This document shows positions 1 to 8,909 of a DNA stretch of 49,483 bases, in pieces. The stretch is taken from assembly GCA_030652575.1 (NCBI GenBank), contig JAUSQI010000121.1, positions 1-49,483 on the forward strand, in the 5' to 3' direction. Position 1 is the stretch's first letter. Each line of letters starts with the position of its first letter. This DNA is from Stagnimonas sp. Lineage in GTDB: Bacteria; Pseudomonadota; Gammaproteobacteria; Nevskiales; Nevskiaceae. The notes under the pieces were generated by a model that was not told the origin of the DNA, made no database searches, and saw nothing but the letters and a program-made list of their open reading frames with translations. The position numbers were made by a program, and so were the translations under genes.

Positions 1-442
<442 letters not shown>

Positions 443-582
443 ATAACGCTCAAACATTCTATTGTTGAGAGCCGTTAAGCCAAACCTTTAAGTATTGAGA
501 ATATACAAACGATTACTTGTTCAACTACAGATCTATTTATTACGCTGATTGACGGCCCACTGGCGTCAGTTAGATAACAGTT
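443..582 (+). other. 23S-5S intergenic spacer, no tRNA
   Basis: About 140 nt of AT-richer spacer separate 23S and 5S. I see no tRNA cloverleaf or T-loop consensus. The stretch presumably contains the 3' processing stem of 23S and the 5' side of the 5S precursor stem. Only short imperfect complementarity is visible (CTCAA and TTGAG arms near 448-471). Confidence 0.6.
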
Positions 583-700
583 TGCTTGGCGGCAATAGCG
601 AGTTGGAACCACCTGTTCCCATCCCGAACACAGAAGTGAAACGACTTAGCGCCGATGATAGTGTGGCATTAGCCATGTGAGAGTAGGACACTGCCAAGCT
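583..700 (+). rRNA. rrf: 5S ribosomal RNA
   Basis: A ~117-nt sequence starts TGCTTGGCGGC and ends CTGCCAAGC, so its two ends pair as 5S helix I. The internal conserved block CCCATCCCGAACACAGAAGTG (about 615-636) is the diagnostic loop B/helix III region. It follows the 23S gene in the same orientation, in the usual 16S-23S-5S order. The ends are set by helix I pairing and may shift by one or two bases. Confidence 0.97.
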
Positions 701-710
701 CCAAACACGA

Positions 711-743
711 AACCCCGATTCTGATGAATTGGGGTTTTTTGTT
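711..743 (+). terminator. rRNA operon intrinsic terminator
   Basis: An 11-bp stem (711-721 with 727-737, one G-U pair, 4-nt loop) is followed by a run of six T residues and then GTTG. It lies 11 nt after 5S, so it terminates the rRNA operon. The other side of the hairpin is followed by TCGTG on the minus strand, so it is a poorer terminator for the opposing tlpA-like gene. Confidence 0.92.
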
Positions 744-768
744 GTTTCTGTTTTTATTGGTTAAAAAG

Positions 769-1296
769 TCAATGCGTGTCGGTTTTTATTTCCAGCACTT
801 CAAGCGCGCGCGCTTCCAGATCTGCGCCATAGCCTTTGCCATAGCCGTAATAGATGAATTTCACTACGCCGGTAGGACCGATGATATAGGCACTGGGTAG
901 TTTGCGTGGGGCAAACTCACGAGTTCCAAGACCCAGCAGGTCCATGATTACAGGATAGTGAACTGGATGCTCCTTGAGGAAAGCGATCGCTCTATCCGGG
1001 TCATCGTCCAGATTCACCCCCAAAATCTCGAAGCGTTTTCCATGCCCGGCCTTGATCATCCGGCTGCGTAAGGTTTCAAGCTCGGGCATCGAGATGATGC
1101 AGGGCCCGCACCAGCTGGCCCAGAAATCCACGATGAGAACCTTGCCGCGAAAGTCGGAGATTCGATATTTGCGATCTTCCAGCAGGCTGCGTCCAAAAAT
1201 ATCTGGCGCCTGCTGTCCAGGCTGTACTGCCTGCGCCAGAGTCGAAACAAACAGGCCACCAAGAAGGAAGGCCGTGCGTGAGAGTGCAGTAGGCAT
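769..1296 (-). CDS. TlpA/ResA-like thioredoxin-fold disulfide reductase
   Basis: A 175-aa exported thiol:disulfide oxidoreductase. Residues 1-23 form a signal peptide (hydrophobic LLGGLFVSTLAQA). The thioredoxin fold follows, with the redox motif WCGPC (Cys63 and Cys66) after VDFWAS. The insertion around ELETLRSRM and the cis-Pro region KLPSAYIIG are typical of the TlpA/AhpC-TSA-like family. Family members keep periplasmic cysteines reduced, for example for cytochrome c maturation or a partner enzyme. No ccm genes are nearby, so the substrate is unknown. The gene faces the rRNA operon and lies 17 nt downstream of the pldA stop on the same strand, so the two may be co-transcribed. Confidence 0.9.
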   Translation of the reverse strand: MPTALSRTAFLLGGLFVSTLAQAVQPGQQAPDIFGRSLLEDRKYRISDFRGKVLIVDFWASWCGPCIISMPELETLRSRMIKAGHGKRFEILGVNLDDDPDRAIAFLKEHPVHYPVIMDLLGLGTREFAPRKLPSAYIIGPTGVVKFIYYGYGKGYGADLEARALEVLEIKTDTH

Positions 1297-1313
1297 AGGA
1301 TGGCTACGCGAAC

Positions 1314-2396
1314 CTAGCGTTGAAGGGCGATACCTACACCGATGCGGGTGATGCTGTGGTTGTAGTCGATCAGACTCTCGCCATAGCCATTGAAAACACG
1401 CACAAACAATGCTCCGACGGGCCCAATTTCAACGCTGTAGTCGGCCTGAATTGCACCGCGGCCGGTGCTGGCATTACCGCGCAACATCACGTCGAGCAGC
1501 GCATTGCGCCAGGGGAAGTCGCGGCGATAACGCAGCTCGGCGTAGCCCGTGTAGTCACTCAAGTCTGGGTTGTCGTCGCGCTTAGGGTCATCAGCAGCGC
1601 GGTTTTTATCTTCAGGTAACCGATACCAGGTTTTGAGCTGCCAAACTTCGCGTCCGCGTGTCCAGTACGGCTGGAAATAGACGCGGTTGTAGCTGCGTGA
1701 ATCCGGCAGCTCGTTGCCATTCGATTCATGCTCCGCGCCAACGTCAAAAGACCAGCTGGGTGCAAAGTCGAAGGGCTTCGGAATGCGCGTGAACACTTCA
1801 GGGTTGAAGTTGTTCTCTCGAAAGGGCTTGCTCTTCGTCGTGTTGTAAACCTGAAAAAATGATTTTTGCGAATAGCCAAAATAGAGCGCGCCGGGGCCGT
1901 AATCCCAGAGTTGCGCCTTCGCCGAGATCTGAAAAATAAACTCGGATTCCTTGCCCTCATAAAGCGACGAGTAGGTAAACGGCATCAAGAAAGTGGGCTT
2001 GTGCAGCGAAAAGCCAGAGCAGGTGTTGTAGATCGCTGCCGCCAACTGACCGCGCTCCACCGAAATGCCGTAGTCGCGCAGCGAACAGCCGGTTTGCACG
2101 CGTGAAGGCGTGAGCAATATCGGGGCCTGCGCTGGGTTGCTGGAAGGCACCACGACCGGACTGGTCACGTTGGTGATCGGGCTGGTGCCGGCCGAGTTGG
2201 CTGGTGCATCAGCGGGTGCAGGTGCCGGGTTTTGCAGCGGAATATCACCCGGCGCCACCGGCACCACTTGCGGCAAGGGCACTGCGGGCGCGGCAATCGT
2301 CGATGTTGCCGTTTGCCCCCAGGCGGTATTGGCGCACAGACCAATCAAGAAACCGGCACAAGGGCGGAAGCGGGACATATCGAAGGATGCAGTCAT
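1314..2396 (-). CDS. pldA: Outer-membrane phospholipase A1 (OMPLA)
   Basis: About 360 aa from the chosen ATG at 2396. An in-frame ATG at 2378 starts right before a typical signal peptide (MSRFRPCAGF...AWG) and is equally plausible; the open frame further upstream runs antisense to kefB and is not coding. The mature protein has an unusual Pro/Ala-rich segment (about residues 30-95) before the beta-barrel. OMPLA catalytic residues are visible as HES at 223-225 (His223, Ser225) and Asn237 in SYNR, with the same His-to-Asn spacing (14) as E. coli His142/Asn156. The family is a calcium-dependent, dimerisation-activated phospholipase that removes misplaced phospholipids from the outer membrane. It is divergent from the antiporter gene. 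Confidence 0.9.
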   Translation of the reverse strand: MTASFDMSRFRPCAGFLIGLCANTAWGQTATSTIAAPAVPLPQVVPVAPGDIPLQNPAPAPADAPANSAGTSPITNVTSPVVVPSSNPAQAPILLTPSRVQTGCSLRDYGISVERGQLAAAIYNTCSGFSLHKPTFLMPFTYSSLYEGKESEFIFQISAKAQLWDYGPGALYFGYSQKSFFQVYNTTKSKPFRENNFNPEVFTRIPKPFDFAPSWSFDVGAEHESNGNELPDSRSYNRVYFQPYWTRGREVWQLKTWYRLPEDKNRAADDPKRDDNPDLSDYTGYAELRYRRDFPWRNALLDVMLRGNASTGRGAIQADYSVEIGPVGALFVRVFNGYGESLIDYNHSITRIGVGIALQR

Positions 2397-2486
2397 GACA
2401 GGCCGATGTGTGGAATTAGAAGTCAGTGTCTCAAGCATAAGCGCATAAAATGCCGACCACCCAAAGTAAGCGCGAAAACACACGCC

Positions 2487-4295
2487 ATGTTGCAAGAAGC
2501 TGCCTTGTTCCTCGCTGCTGCCGTGCTGTTCGTGCCGCTGTTCAAGCGTGCGCGAATGGGTGCGGTGTTGGGCTACTTGGCCGCTGGCTTGGTGATCGGA
2601 CCTTCTGGCCTGGGGTTGGCCGACGATGCCGAGGCAGTGCTGCATGTCTCGGAGTTCGGCGTGATCCTGCTGTTGTTCGTCATCGGACTCGAACTGCAAC
2701 CTGCTCGTCTTTGGCGATTGCGCCGTGAAGTTTTTGGTTTTGGCGGTGCACAAATGCTTCTCACCACCGCGTTGTTCACAGTAGCGGCACATGTTGCCGG
2801 TCTGCCTTGGAACACTGCACTCGTCATCGCCTTTGCACTGTCGATGTCTTCGACCGCACTCGTACTACAGCTGCTGGGCGAGCGGCACGAACTGACGGCG
2901 CATCACGGCCGAGCGGCTTTTGCGGTGCTGCTGTTTCAGGATATTGCCGTCATCCCCTTTCTCGCTCTGGTGCCGCTGCTTGCACCGCAAGCGGGCGGCA
3001 CGCCAGCGGATTGGCGCATGGCCGTGGCCGCCATTGCCGCCATCGCCGCAGTCGTTGTCATCGGGCGCTATCTGCTGCGACCCGTGCTGCGGGTGCTCGC
3101 AACGACTGAAGTGCCAGAAGTATTCACTGCAGCTGCATTGCTGCTCGTCATCGGCGTCTCGCTGCTGATGCAATCCGTCGGTCTGACGGCCTCACTCGGC
3201 GCGTTTCTCGCCGGTGTGCTGCTAGCGGATTCCGAGTATCGCCACGAGCTGCAAGCTGATCTTGAGCCTTTCAAAGGCCTGTTGCTCGGACTATTTTTCA
3301 TCGCCGTTGGCATGGGCGCCAAACTGGGCTTGGTGTTGCAGCAGCCGGTCTTGATCATCAGCGTCACGCTCGCCATCCTGCTGCTCAAGACTGTAGCGCT
3401 CTATGGCATTGCCCGGGTCAGCGGCCAGCAGCACAGCAGTGCATTGAAACTGGGTGTGGCGCTCTCGCAGGGTGGTGAGTTCGCCTTCGTGCTGTTCGGC
3501 GTGATCGGCACGGCCGGGTTGGTCGATGTCGCCACACGGGAGGTGCTCATCGTCGCGGTCACGCTGTCGATGATCGCCACAGCACCCATCTATCTGTTGT
3601 TGAGCCACTGGATCAGTCGGCACGACGATGCCACACCGCCGCCTTTCGATGAGATCAACGCCGCTGAAACACCTGTGGTGATTGCCGGGTTCGGGCCCTT
3701 CGGCCAGATCATCGGTCGCATTCTGCGGCTGAAGAAAATCCCCTTCACTGTGCTCGACAAGAACGCCGCACATGTCGATTTCGTGCGCACGTTCGGTAAC
3801 GCCGTGTTCTATTCCGATGCCACCCGGACCGAGGTCTTGCGCGCTGCCCATGTGGCGCACGCCAAACTCTTCATCGTGGCGATTGCCGAAGAAGCCGAGA
3901 ACATCCGTGTGACCGAGGCCGTTCGCAAGCATGCGCCGGGCGTACGCGTGATGGCCATCGCGCGCACACGCCAACACGCCATCAATCTCATGGCGCTGGG
4001 ACTCAAGCCGGAAGACCTCATCCGCCGCAGTTACTTCTCCAGTCTGGAAATGACACGCCGCGTGCTGGTCGCACTCGATCTCACGCCGCGCGCCGCCGCC
4101 AATGCAGTCGATCTGTTTCGCAGCAAGGACGAAGACTTTCTGCTGCGCCAGCAGGCCAGCCTGCCGGATGAAGCCGCGCTGCGTGCCAGCGTGGCGAAAT
4201 ACTCCGAAGAACTTGAACAGCTTTTCGAAGCCGATGCCGAGCTGGCCGATGCGGTTTCCATCGATGATGCCCCGCCGCGCGTGGCGCGAACATGA
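2487..4295 (+). CDS. CPA2 monovalent cation:proton antiporter (KefB/KefC type)
   Basis: 602 aa from ATG 2487, the length of E. coli KefB/KefC. The first ~380 residues are a dozen hydrophobic segments of the Na+/H+ exchanger domain (for example GYLAAGLVIGPSGLGL and LLLFVIGLELQP, both signature stretches of the CPA2 family). Residues ~395-515 form a RCK/TrkA-N domain with a nucleotide-binding GFGPFG motif followed by acidic VLDKNA. The C-terminus is acidic. Members exchange K+ for H+ across the inner membrane and protect against electrophiles or pH stress. No ancillary kefF/G gene is adjacent, so glutathione gating cannot be claimed. The stop overlaps the ATG of the cyclase gene (ATGA), implying translational coupling. 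Confidence 0.92.
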   Translation: MLQEAALFLAAAVLFVPLFKRARMGAVLGYLAAGLVIGPSGLGLADDAEAVLHVSEFGVILLLFVIGLELQPARLWRLRREVFGFGGAQMLLTTALFTVAAHVAGLPWNTALVIAFALSMSSTALVLQLLGERHELTAHHGRAAFAVLLFQDIAVIPFLALVPLLAPQAGGTPADWRMAVAAIAAIAAVVVIGRYLLRPVLRVLATTEVPEVFTAAALLLVIGVSLLMQSVGLTASLGAFLAGVLLADSEYRHELQADLEPFKGLLLGLFFIAVGMGAKLGLVLQQPVLIISVTLAILLLKTVALYGIARVSGQQHSSALKLGVALSQGGEFAFVLFGVIGTAGLVDVATREVLIVAVTLSMIATAPIYLLLSHWISRHDDATPPPFDEINAAETPVVIAGFGPFGQIIGRILRLKKIPFTVLDKNAAHVDFVRTFGNAVFYSDATRTEVLRAAHVAHAKLFIVAIAEEAENIRVTEAVRKHAPGVRVMAIARTRQHAINLMALGLKPEDLIRRSYFSSLEMTRRVLVALDLTPRAAANAVDLFRSKDEDFLLRQQASLPDEAALRASVAKYSEELEQLFEADAELADAVSIDDAPPRVART

Positions 4296-5602
4296 TCGAC
4301 CTCCTGTTGTTCTCGCTGCCGCACACCTTGGTGGCGGTGGTTTCCACCGGCATGGCGGCGGCGTTTCTTGCGGCAGATAGACGCTCGGCCACCTCGCGAG
4401 CCCTGGCAGCCACATTGCTGTCGCTGGGCGTCGGCATTTTTCTCAATGTTGGCCTCACCCGTGCAGGCACGGTGGTGCCACGGTATGCAGGCGTGCTGTC
4501 ACTCAGCGACGGGCTGGCCATCATTTTTTATCTGGAATGGCTGTTGCGGGTGCGCAACACATTGCCCGCCCGCAACTTCGATACACGCGGCGGTGATCTG
4601 ATGCTGCGCTTGGGGCAGGCCGCAGGCGCGGCCTACATCATCGAGGCGCTGATCTGGCCAGAGATCCGCATCCGCGATTTTCTCGCCGTGGGTTCTCAGG
4701 GCTGGGCCAGTTTTTCGCGCCCCGGATTCTGGCTGTTTGCAGCACCGGTGCTGTTCTCGTCGTTGATGGGTGCCAGCTCCACCCTGCTGCTCATGCGCCG
4801 CAGACCGGACGGCAGCGAGAGCATTCGCGTGCTGGGCTTCATCCTGGCGGCACCTTTTCTCATCGCCAGCTTCGTGCTGCCGGTGTCATTCGGCGCGTTG
4901 TCGGTGATGGTCGGTCTGATGATCGTACTGGTTGGTGCCGTGCAGTACCACGTGATGCAAGGTCAGCGCGGGCAGTTTTTGAGTCGCTTCCTCTCGCCGC
5001 AAGTGGCCGAGATCGTCAACTCGCGCGGCCTCAAGGCCGCCATGCAGCAGGCGCACATCGAGATCAGCGTCGTCAGCTGCGACCTGCGCGGCTTCACGGC
5101 GTTTTCCACCGCACATCCCAGCTCGCGAACCATCGAGGTTTTGCGCGACTACTACAACGTGGTGGGCAAGCTGGTCGGTGAATACGGCGCGACGATCAAG
5201 GACTACGCTGGCGACGGCATACTGATTCTGGTCGGCGCGCCCATTGCCATCCCCGACCACGCGCGCGTGAGCCTCGAAATTGCCGAGCGCATCCGCGACG
5301 AAGGCAGGGCGCTCACCAAGCGCTGGAGCACCTCGCGTGGCCGACTCGGGATCGGCGTCGGCGTGGCCAGCGGCTTCGTCACGGTCGGCATCATCGGCTC
5401 CGACTCGCGGCTGGAATACACCGCGGTGGGCCCGGCGGTGAATCTCGCATCGCGTCTCTGCGAAGAAGCACGCGACAAGGAGATTCTCGTCGCCCCGCGC
5501 ACGGCCGAACTCGCTGGCCGCGAAGACCTCAAGCGCAAGCGCCGCGTCGAGGTCAAGGGTTTCAGGGATCTGGATGAAGTGTTTCTGTTGAAGCCCGCCT
5601 AA
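4292..5602 (+). CDS. Membrane-anchored class III adenylate/guanylate cyclase
   Basis: 436 aa. Residues 1 to ~220 contain about six or seven hydrophobic segments. Residues ~257-435 are a class III nucleotide cyclase domain: CDLRGFTAFS carries the first metal-binding Asp, DYAGDGILILVG the second, and GIGVASG and SRLEYTAVGPAVNLASRL the later conserved blocks. It should make cAMP (or cGMP) at the inner face of the cytoplasmic membrane; specificity cannot be read safely. The start codon overlaps the stop of the antiporter gene by 4 nt, so the two are one operon and probably made in fixed ratio. The link between K+/H+ exchange and cyclic nucleotide signalling is inference. Confidence 0.88.
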   Translation: MIDLLLFSLPHTLVAVVSTGMAAAFLAADRRSATSRALAATLLSLGVGIFLNVGLTRAGTVVPRYAGVLSLSDGLAIIFYLEWLLRVRNTLPARNFDTRGGDLMLRLGQAAGAAYIIEALIWPEIRIRDFLAVGSQGWASFSRPGFWLFAAPVLFSSLMGASSTLLLMRRRPDGSESIRVLGFILAAPFLIASFVLPVSFGALSVMVGLMIVLVGAVQYHVMQGQRGQFLSRFLSPQVAEIVNSRGLKAAMQQAHIEISVVSCDLRGFTAFSTAHPSSRTIEVLRDYYNVVGKLVGEYGATIKDYAGDGILILVGAPIAIPDHARVSLEIAERIRDEGRALTKRWSTSRGRLGIGVGVASGFVTVGIIGSDSRLEYTAVGPAVNLASRLCEEARDKEILVAPRTAELAGREDLKRKRRVEVKGFRDLDEVFLLKPA

Positions 5603-5608
5603 GCGCCT

Positions 5609-6598
5609 TCAAGGTCCATCGACAGGCTCGATGCCGACGCGCACCACGCCATCTGCGGCCACCCAGGCGCGATACATCACATAAGAGTTGAACGGTGTCG
5701 TGATGTGCCCTTCGTGGTCGATGGCAATGCAGCCACCGCGTCCGCCGTAGTGCATCACCTCGTCGAGCGCGTGCTGCGCGGCCTTTGCCAGATCCCAGCC
5801 CGAATAGTTCATGCGCGCATGCACCTCATGCCCGAAGCAGGCCTTTATGAAACTCTCGCCGGTGCCCGTGCAGCTGATCGCCGCACTGCGATCGTCCGCA
5901 AAAGTGCCCATGCCGACGATGGGCGTGTCGCCGATGCGGCCGGGATGCTTGTTGGTGAGTCCGCCGGTGGAAGTGGCTGCGGCAAGCCCGCCAAAGGCAT
6001 CGCGCGCCACCGCGCCGACCGTGCCGAAAGCCGCATCGCTGCGATCCACTTTTTGCACCCGCGAATCATCGGTATCGTGGTCGAGCGTGATGACGCCCTT
6101 GCGCCGCGCATCCTCCAACTGCACCAGCCGTTCGGCGGTGATGAAGTAGCTCGGCGCCACTTCCGGCAGACCCAGTTCGCGCCCGAGTTGTTCGGCACCG
6201 GGGCCGCTGAAAAAGACGTGGGGCGAGCGCTCCATCACCGCGCGCGCCAGCCGCACCGGGCTCTGGCTGCGCATTACCCCGGCCACCGCTCCGCAGGCGC
6301 GGTCGCTGCCGCGCTGGATGGCGGCATCGAGTTCGGGCAGGCCATCGCGGTTGAGCACACCGCCAATGCCGGCATTGAACAGAGGGCATTCCTCCAGCAG
6401 CATCACCGCATGTTCGACGGCATCGAGTGCGGTCGCACCCGTCATCAGCAGCGCCTTGGCAGAGGCGGCAATGCGGTCGAGTGCGGCCCGATGTTCCGGC
6501 TGCGGACCGGCACCGGGTGCCAAGTCACCCGCGCCGCCGTGAATGACCAGCCGTATGCGTGAGAAGTCAGCCAACTGGGCAGTTTTTTCGTGATTCAT
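5609..6598 (-). CDS. iaaA: Isoaspartyl peptidase / type III L-asparaginase (Ntn hydrolase)
   Basis: 329 aa from ATG 6598 (MNHEKTAQ); an in-frame TTG at 6616 is less likely. The N-terminal HGGAGD motif and the autoprocessing site GTVGAVA, with Thr193 as the expected N-terminal nucleophile after self-cleavage, identify the plant-type asparaginase family. Later blocks TNKHPGRIGDTPIVG and CTGTGESF are the substrate-binding loops. Members hydrolyse beta-aspartyl dipeptides and L-asparagine in the cytoplasm. The gene converges on the cyclase gene with only 6 nt between stops. Confidence 0.93.
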   Translation of the reverse strand: MNHEKTAQLADFSRIRLVIHGGAGDLAPGAGPQPEHRAALDRIAASAKALLMTGATALDAVEHAVMLLEECPLFNAGIGGVLNRDGLPELDAAIQRGSDRACGAVAGVMRSQSPVRLARAVMERSPHVFFSGPGAEQLGRELGLPEVAPSYFITAERLVQLEDARRKGVITLDHDTDDSRVQKVDRSDAAFGTVGAVARDAFGGLAAATSTGGLTNKHPGRIGDTPIVGMGTFADDRSAAISCTGTGESFIKACFGHEVHARMNYSGWDLAKAAQHALDEVMHYGGRGGCIAIDHEGHITTPFNSYVMYRAWVAADGVVRVGIEPVDGP

Positions 6599-6692
6599 TT
6601 TGGGTTCAGGGCACAAGCCAAGGCTTGCAGCGTTGCGGGACTGTCGTCAGTCTAGCCGCACCTCTCGCGTCATTCTCGTTACGGAGTTTCCC

Positions 6693-7349
6693 ATGCGTCA
6701 TTTCGTCCTTGCCCTTGCGGCCCTCGCCCTCTCTGCCTGCCAGACCGACGCGACCATCGTTTCGTCCTCCGGCAGCGGCCCGACCGTCGCACAAGCGCAA
6801 GCCGAACCCTACAACGGTGTGAAGCAGCGCATCGCCATTGAACCCTTCGAGTATCGCGCTGCCGACAAGGGTGCAGGCGTCGGTGCAGGCATGGCCGACA
6901 TGCTCACGGACTCGCTGTTCAACACCAACAAGTTCATCGTCGTCGAGCGTGACCGGCTGGGCGCGATCACCGCCGAGCAGGATCTGGGCGATACCGGCCG
7001 CTTCAAGCAGGAGACTGTCGCGCCCAAGGGAGAACTTGAAGGTGCGCAGCTGCTCATCCGCGGCTCCGTCACGCAGTTCGAACCCAAGTGCTCGGGCGGG
7101 TCGATTCTGATCGCCTCCACCAGCGAGGCCTGCATTGCCATCAACCTGCGCATCGTCGATGTGAAGACCGGCCGCGTGGTCAATGCCACCACGGTGGAAG
7201 CGACCAGCGCCAACAATGGTGTGGGCTTGCTGTTCACGCGCACCACGCTGCCGATTGGCCTGGGTGCCTACAGCAACACGCCGATGGAGAAAGCCATTCG
7301 CCAGGCCATCGAAAAAGCGGTGAACCACATCGCTGCCACCAAGGTTTGA
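6693..7349 (+). CDS. CsgG-family lipoprotein (first of a tandem pair)
   Basis: 218 aa. The N-terminus MRHFVLALAALALSAC is a lipoprotein signal with lipobox LSAC. The remainder matches the CsgG/HfaB-like fold: RIAIEPFEY, an early helix GMADMLTDSLFNTNKFIVVERDR, then LEGAQLLIRGSV and INLRIVDVKTGRVV. Members are outer-membrane lipoproteins; CsgG itself forms the curli secretion pore, but many CsgG-like proteins have other or unknown roles. No csgE/F/A/B homologue is visible here. A GGAG-like SD precedes the start. It is followed 25 nt later by a related gene in the same orientation. Confidence 0.85.
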   Translation: MRHFVLALAALALSACQTDATIVSSSGSGPTVAQAQAEPYNGVKQRIAIEPFEYRAADKGAGVGAGMADMLTDSLFNTNKFIVVERDRLGAITAEQDLGDTGRFKQETVAPKGELEGAQLLIRGSVTQFEPKCSGGSILIASTSEACIAINLRIVDVKTGRVVNATTVEATSANNGVGLLFTRTTLPIGLGAYSNTPMEKAIRQAIEKAVNHIAATKV

Positions 7350-7374
7350 TGCGCACCTGAGGCGAAAGGCGCTC

Positions 7375-8202
7375 ATGCGCCCGGTCATGCTGGCGATGAT
7401 GCTCGCACTCGCTGCGAGTGGCTGCACCACGTCATCCAAAGTGGTGCGCGGCGATGGCGACAGCATCGCCGCGATTCAGGCCTTGCCCGAGAACGCACGG
7501 CCGCGCATCGCCGTGCTGCCGGTTCTCGACAAGACGGCGCCTTACGGAAACAAATCGCTCGATCTGAATCTGGTGCTGCTCAACCTGTATCGCCCCAAAG
7601 ACCAGGAGGTGAGCAAAGAGCAGTTCACCGGCGGCGTGCGCGACATGCTGGTGACCGAGCTGTTCAACAGCAAGGGCTTCATCGTGCTGGAGCGTGACGC
7701 CCTGCCGCTGGTGATAGCCGAGCAGGCCTTTGCCGAGAGCCCACGCTTCGACCCCAAAACCACCGAACCTGGTGGTGCGCTGGAAGGCGCGCAGTATCTG
7801 GTCGCCGCTGCGATCACTGCATTCGATACCGGTAGTCAAGGCGGTGCTTTGCCGATCCCGATTCCGGGTGTCATTAACAGCGATGTCGCCGCACTTGGCG
7901 TGCTCAATCTCGGCTACAAGAAAGGCTATGTGGCGATGGATATCCGAATCGTGGATGCCAAGACTGGCCGCGTGCTGCGCACCACGGCGGTCGAGGGCAG
8001 CAACACCAAGGTCGGGCTGGATCTGGCAGTGGTGGCCGCGGCGCGTGGCTTTGGCGTTACGCAGCTGCCAGACCCCATCAAGATTTTCAAGAACACGCCG
8101 ATCGAGGCGGCACTACAAAAAATGAGTGCGGCCGCCATGCTGGAAATTGTGAAAGGTTTCGTTCCGCAGCCGCCGCTCAAAGCGGACGAGGCCAAGCAGT
8201 AG
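7375..8202 (+). CDS. CsgG-family lipoprotein (second of a tandem pair)
   Basis: 275 aa with signal MRPVMLAMMLALAASGC (lipobox ASGC). It shares the plan of its upstream neighbour: RIAVLPVLDKT, then VRDMLVTELFNSKGFIVLERD, LEGAQYLVAAAI, and MDIRIVDAKTGRVLRTTAVEGSNTKVG. The two are clearly paralogous but diverged. It has an insertion around GGALPIPIPGVINSDVAALG that the first lacks, in a place where CsgG carries pore-loop or membrane-hairpin residues. The pair probably forms or decorates an outer-membrane complex; the cargo, if any, is unknown. It ends at a strong bidirectional terminator. Confidence 0.83.
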   Translation: MRPVMLAMMLALAASGCTTSSKVVRGDGDSIAAIQALPENARPRIAVLPVLDKTAPYGNKSLDLNLVLLNLYRPKDQEVSKEQFTGGVRDMLVTELFNSKGFIVLERDALPLVIAEQAFAESPRFDPKTTEPGGALEGAQYLVAAAITAFDTGSQGGALPIPIPGVINSDVAALGVLNLGYKKGYVAMDIRIVDAKTGRVLRTTAVEGSNTKVGLDLAVVAAARGFGVTQLPDPIKIFKNTPIEAALQKMSAAAMLEIVKGFVPQPPLKADEAKQ

Positions 8203-8203
8203 C

Positions 8204-8240
8204 CCACAAAAAAGCCTCGCATCGCGAGGCTTTTTTGTGG
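8204..8240. terminator. Bidirectional intrinsic terminator
   Basis: A perfect 17-bp inverted repeat (8204-8220 with 8224-8240, loop ATC) with an A6 tract on the left and a T6 tract on the right of the GC core AGCCTCGC. It serves the CsgG-like pair on the plus strand and the redoxin gene on the minus strand. Confidence 0.95.
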
Positions 8241-8249
8241 CGGCCGCAT

Positions 8250-8861
8250 TCAATATTTGATGGAGCAGCCATAGGGCTTGGTAACGGCCGTGGTCACGGG
8301 CTTGCCAGCAATCAGTTCATCGAGCGCGTTCTTCACATAGGGCGTCGCCGTGGCGACATCGGCCGGGTCTGCACTGGCTTCGCTGTCGATGCCTCCGGCG
8401 TAAACGAGCTTGCCGCCCTTGTCGACGATGAACATGTGCGGCGTGGTTTTGGCCTGATACAGACGGCCCACTTCACCACTGCCATCGAGCAGCACATGTG
8501 TAGGTGCCGCGCCTTTTTCCTTGACGATGGCGCTGGCCCCTGCCGCATCCACTGCGCCCTGCTTGCCGGGGGCGGAGGAGTTGATGGAGAGCCAGACGAC
8601 ATCCTTGCCGGTGTAGGTTTTTTGCAGCGACTGCATATTGCCGACGTAGTGTTTTTTCACGAACGGGCATTCGGCGTTGGTCCACTCCAGCACCACCGTC
8701 TTGCCCTTGTAGTCGGCGAGTGAATGCGGTTTGCCGTCTTCGCCTGTCAGGCTGAATGCGGGAGCGGTTTCACCGACCTTGACCGAAGCGATCGCGACTT
8801 CAGCGGTGAGGATGAACAGGCTGGCGGCGGTGGTGGCTGCGATACGTTTCAACAGACTCAT
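8250..8861 (-). CDS. Exported redoxin / thioredoxin-like protein (CxxC-less)
   Basis: 203 aa. A signal-like hydrophobic N-terminus (to about residue 26) is followed by a peroxiredoxin/TlpA-type thioredoxin fold: VKVGETAPAFSLTGEDG, then WTNAECPFVKKHY with Cys65, KTTPHMFIVDKGG (cis-Pro) and a C-terminal YGCSIKY with Cys199. There is no CxxC; the motif is a single Cys followed by PFVKK, as in a widespread redoxin subfamily that ends in YGC-K-Y. Reduction could rely on Cys65-Cys199 or on the DsbD-like protein encoded 48 nt upstream on the same strand, which is a likely operon partner. The physiological substrate is unknown. Confidence 0.88.
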   Translation of the reverse strand: MSLLKRIAATTAASLFILTAEVAIASVKVGETAPAFSLTGEDGKPHSLADYKGKTVVLEWTNAECPFVKKHYVGNMQSLQKTYTGKDVVWLSINSSAPGKQGAVDAAGASAIVKEKGAAPTHVLLDGSGEVGRLYQAKTTPHMFIVDKGGKLVYAGGIDSEASADPADVATATPYVKNALDELIAGKPVTTAVTKPYGCSIKY

Positions 8862-8909
8862 GGCGTCTCCTTTTGAGTGTTTTCGTGCCGATATGCGTTT
8901 AGTTCTTCA

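Noticed and set aside
443-582. Possible tRNA between 23S and 5S
   Set aside because: No GTTCGA-like T-loop or acceptor-stem pairing is visible.
2397-2792. N-terminal extension of the OMPLA frame upstream to 2792
   Set aside because: It lies antisense to the first 300 nt of the antiporter gene, has no signal peptide and no family similarity. The start at 2396 or 2378 directly precedes a signal peptide.
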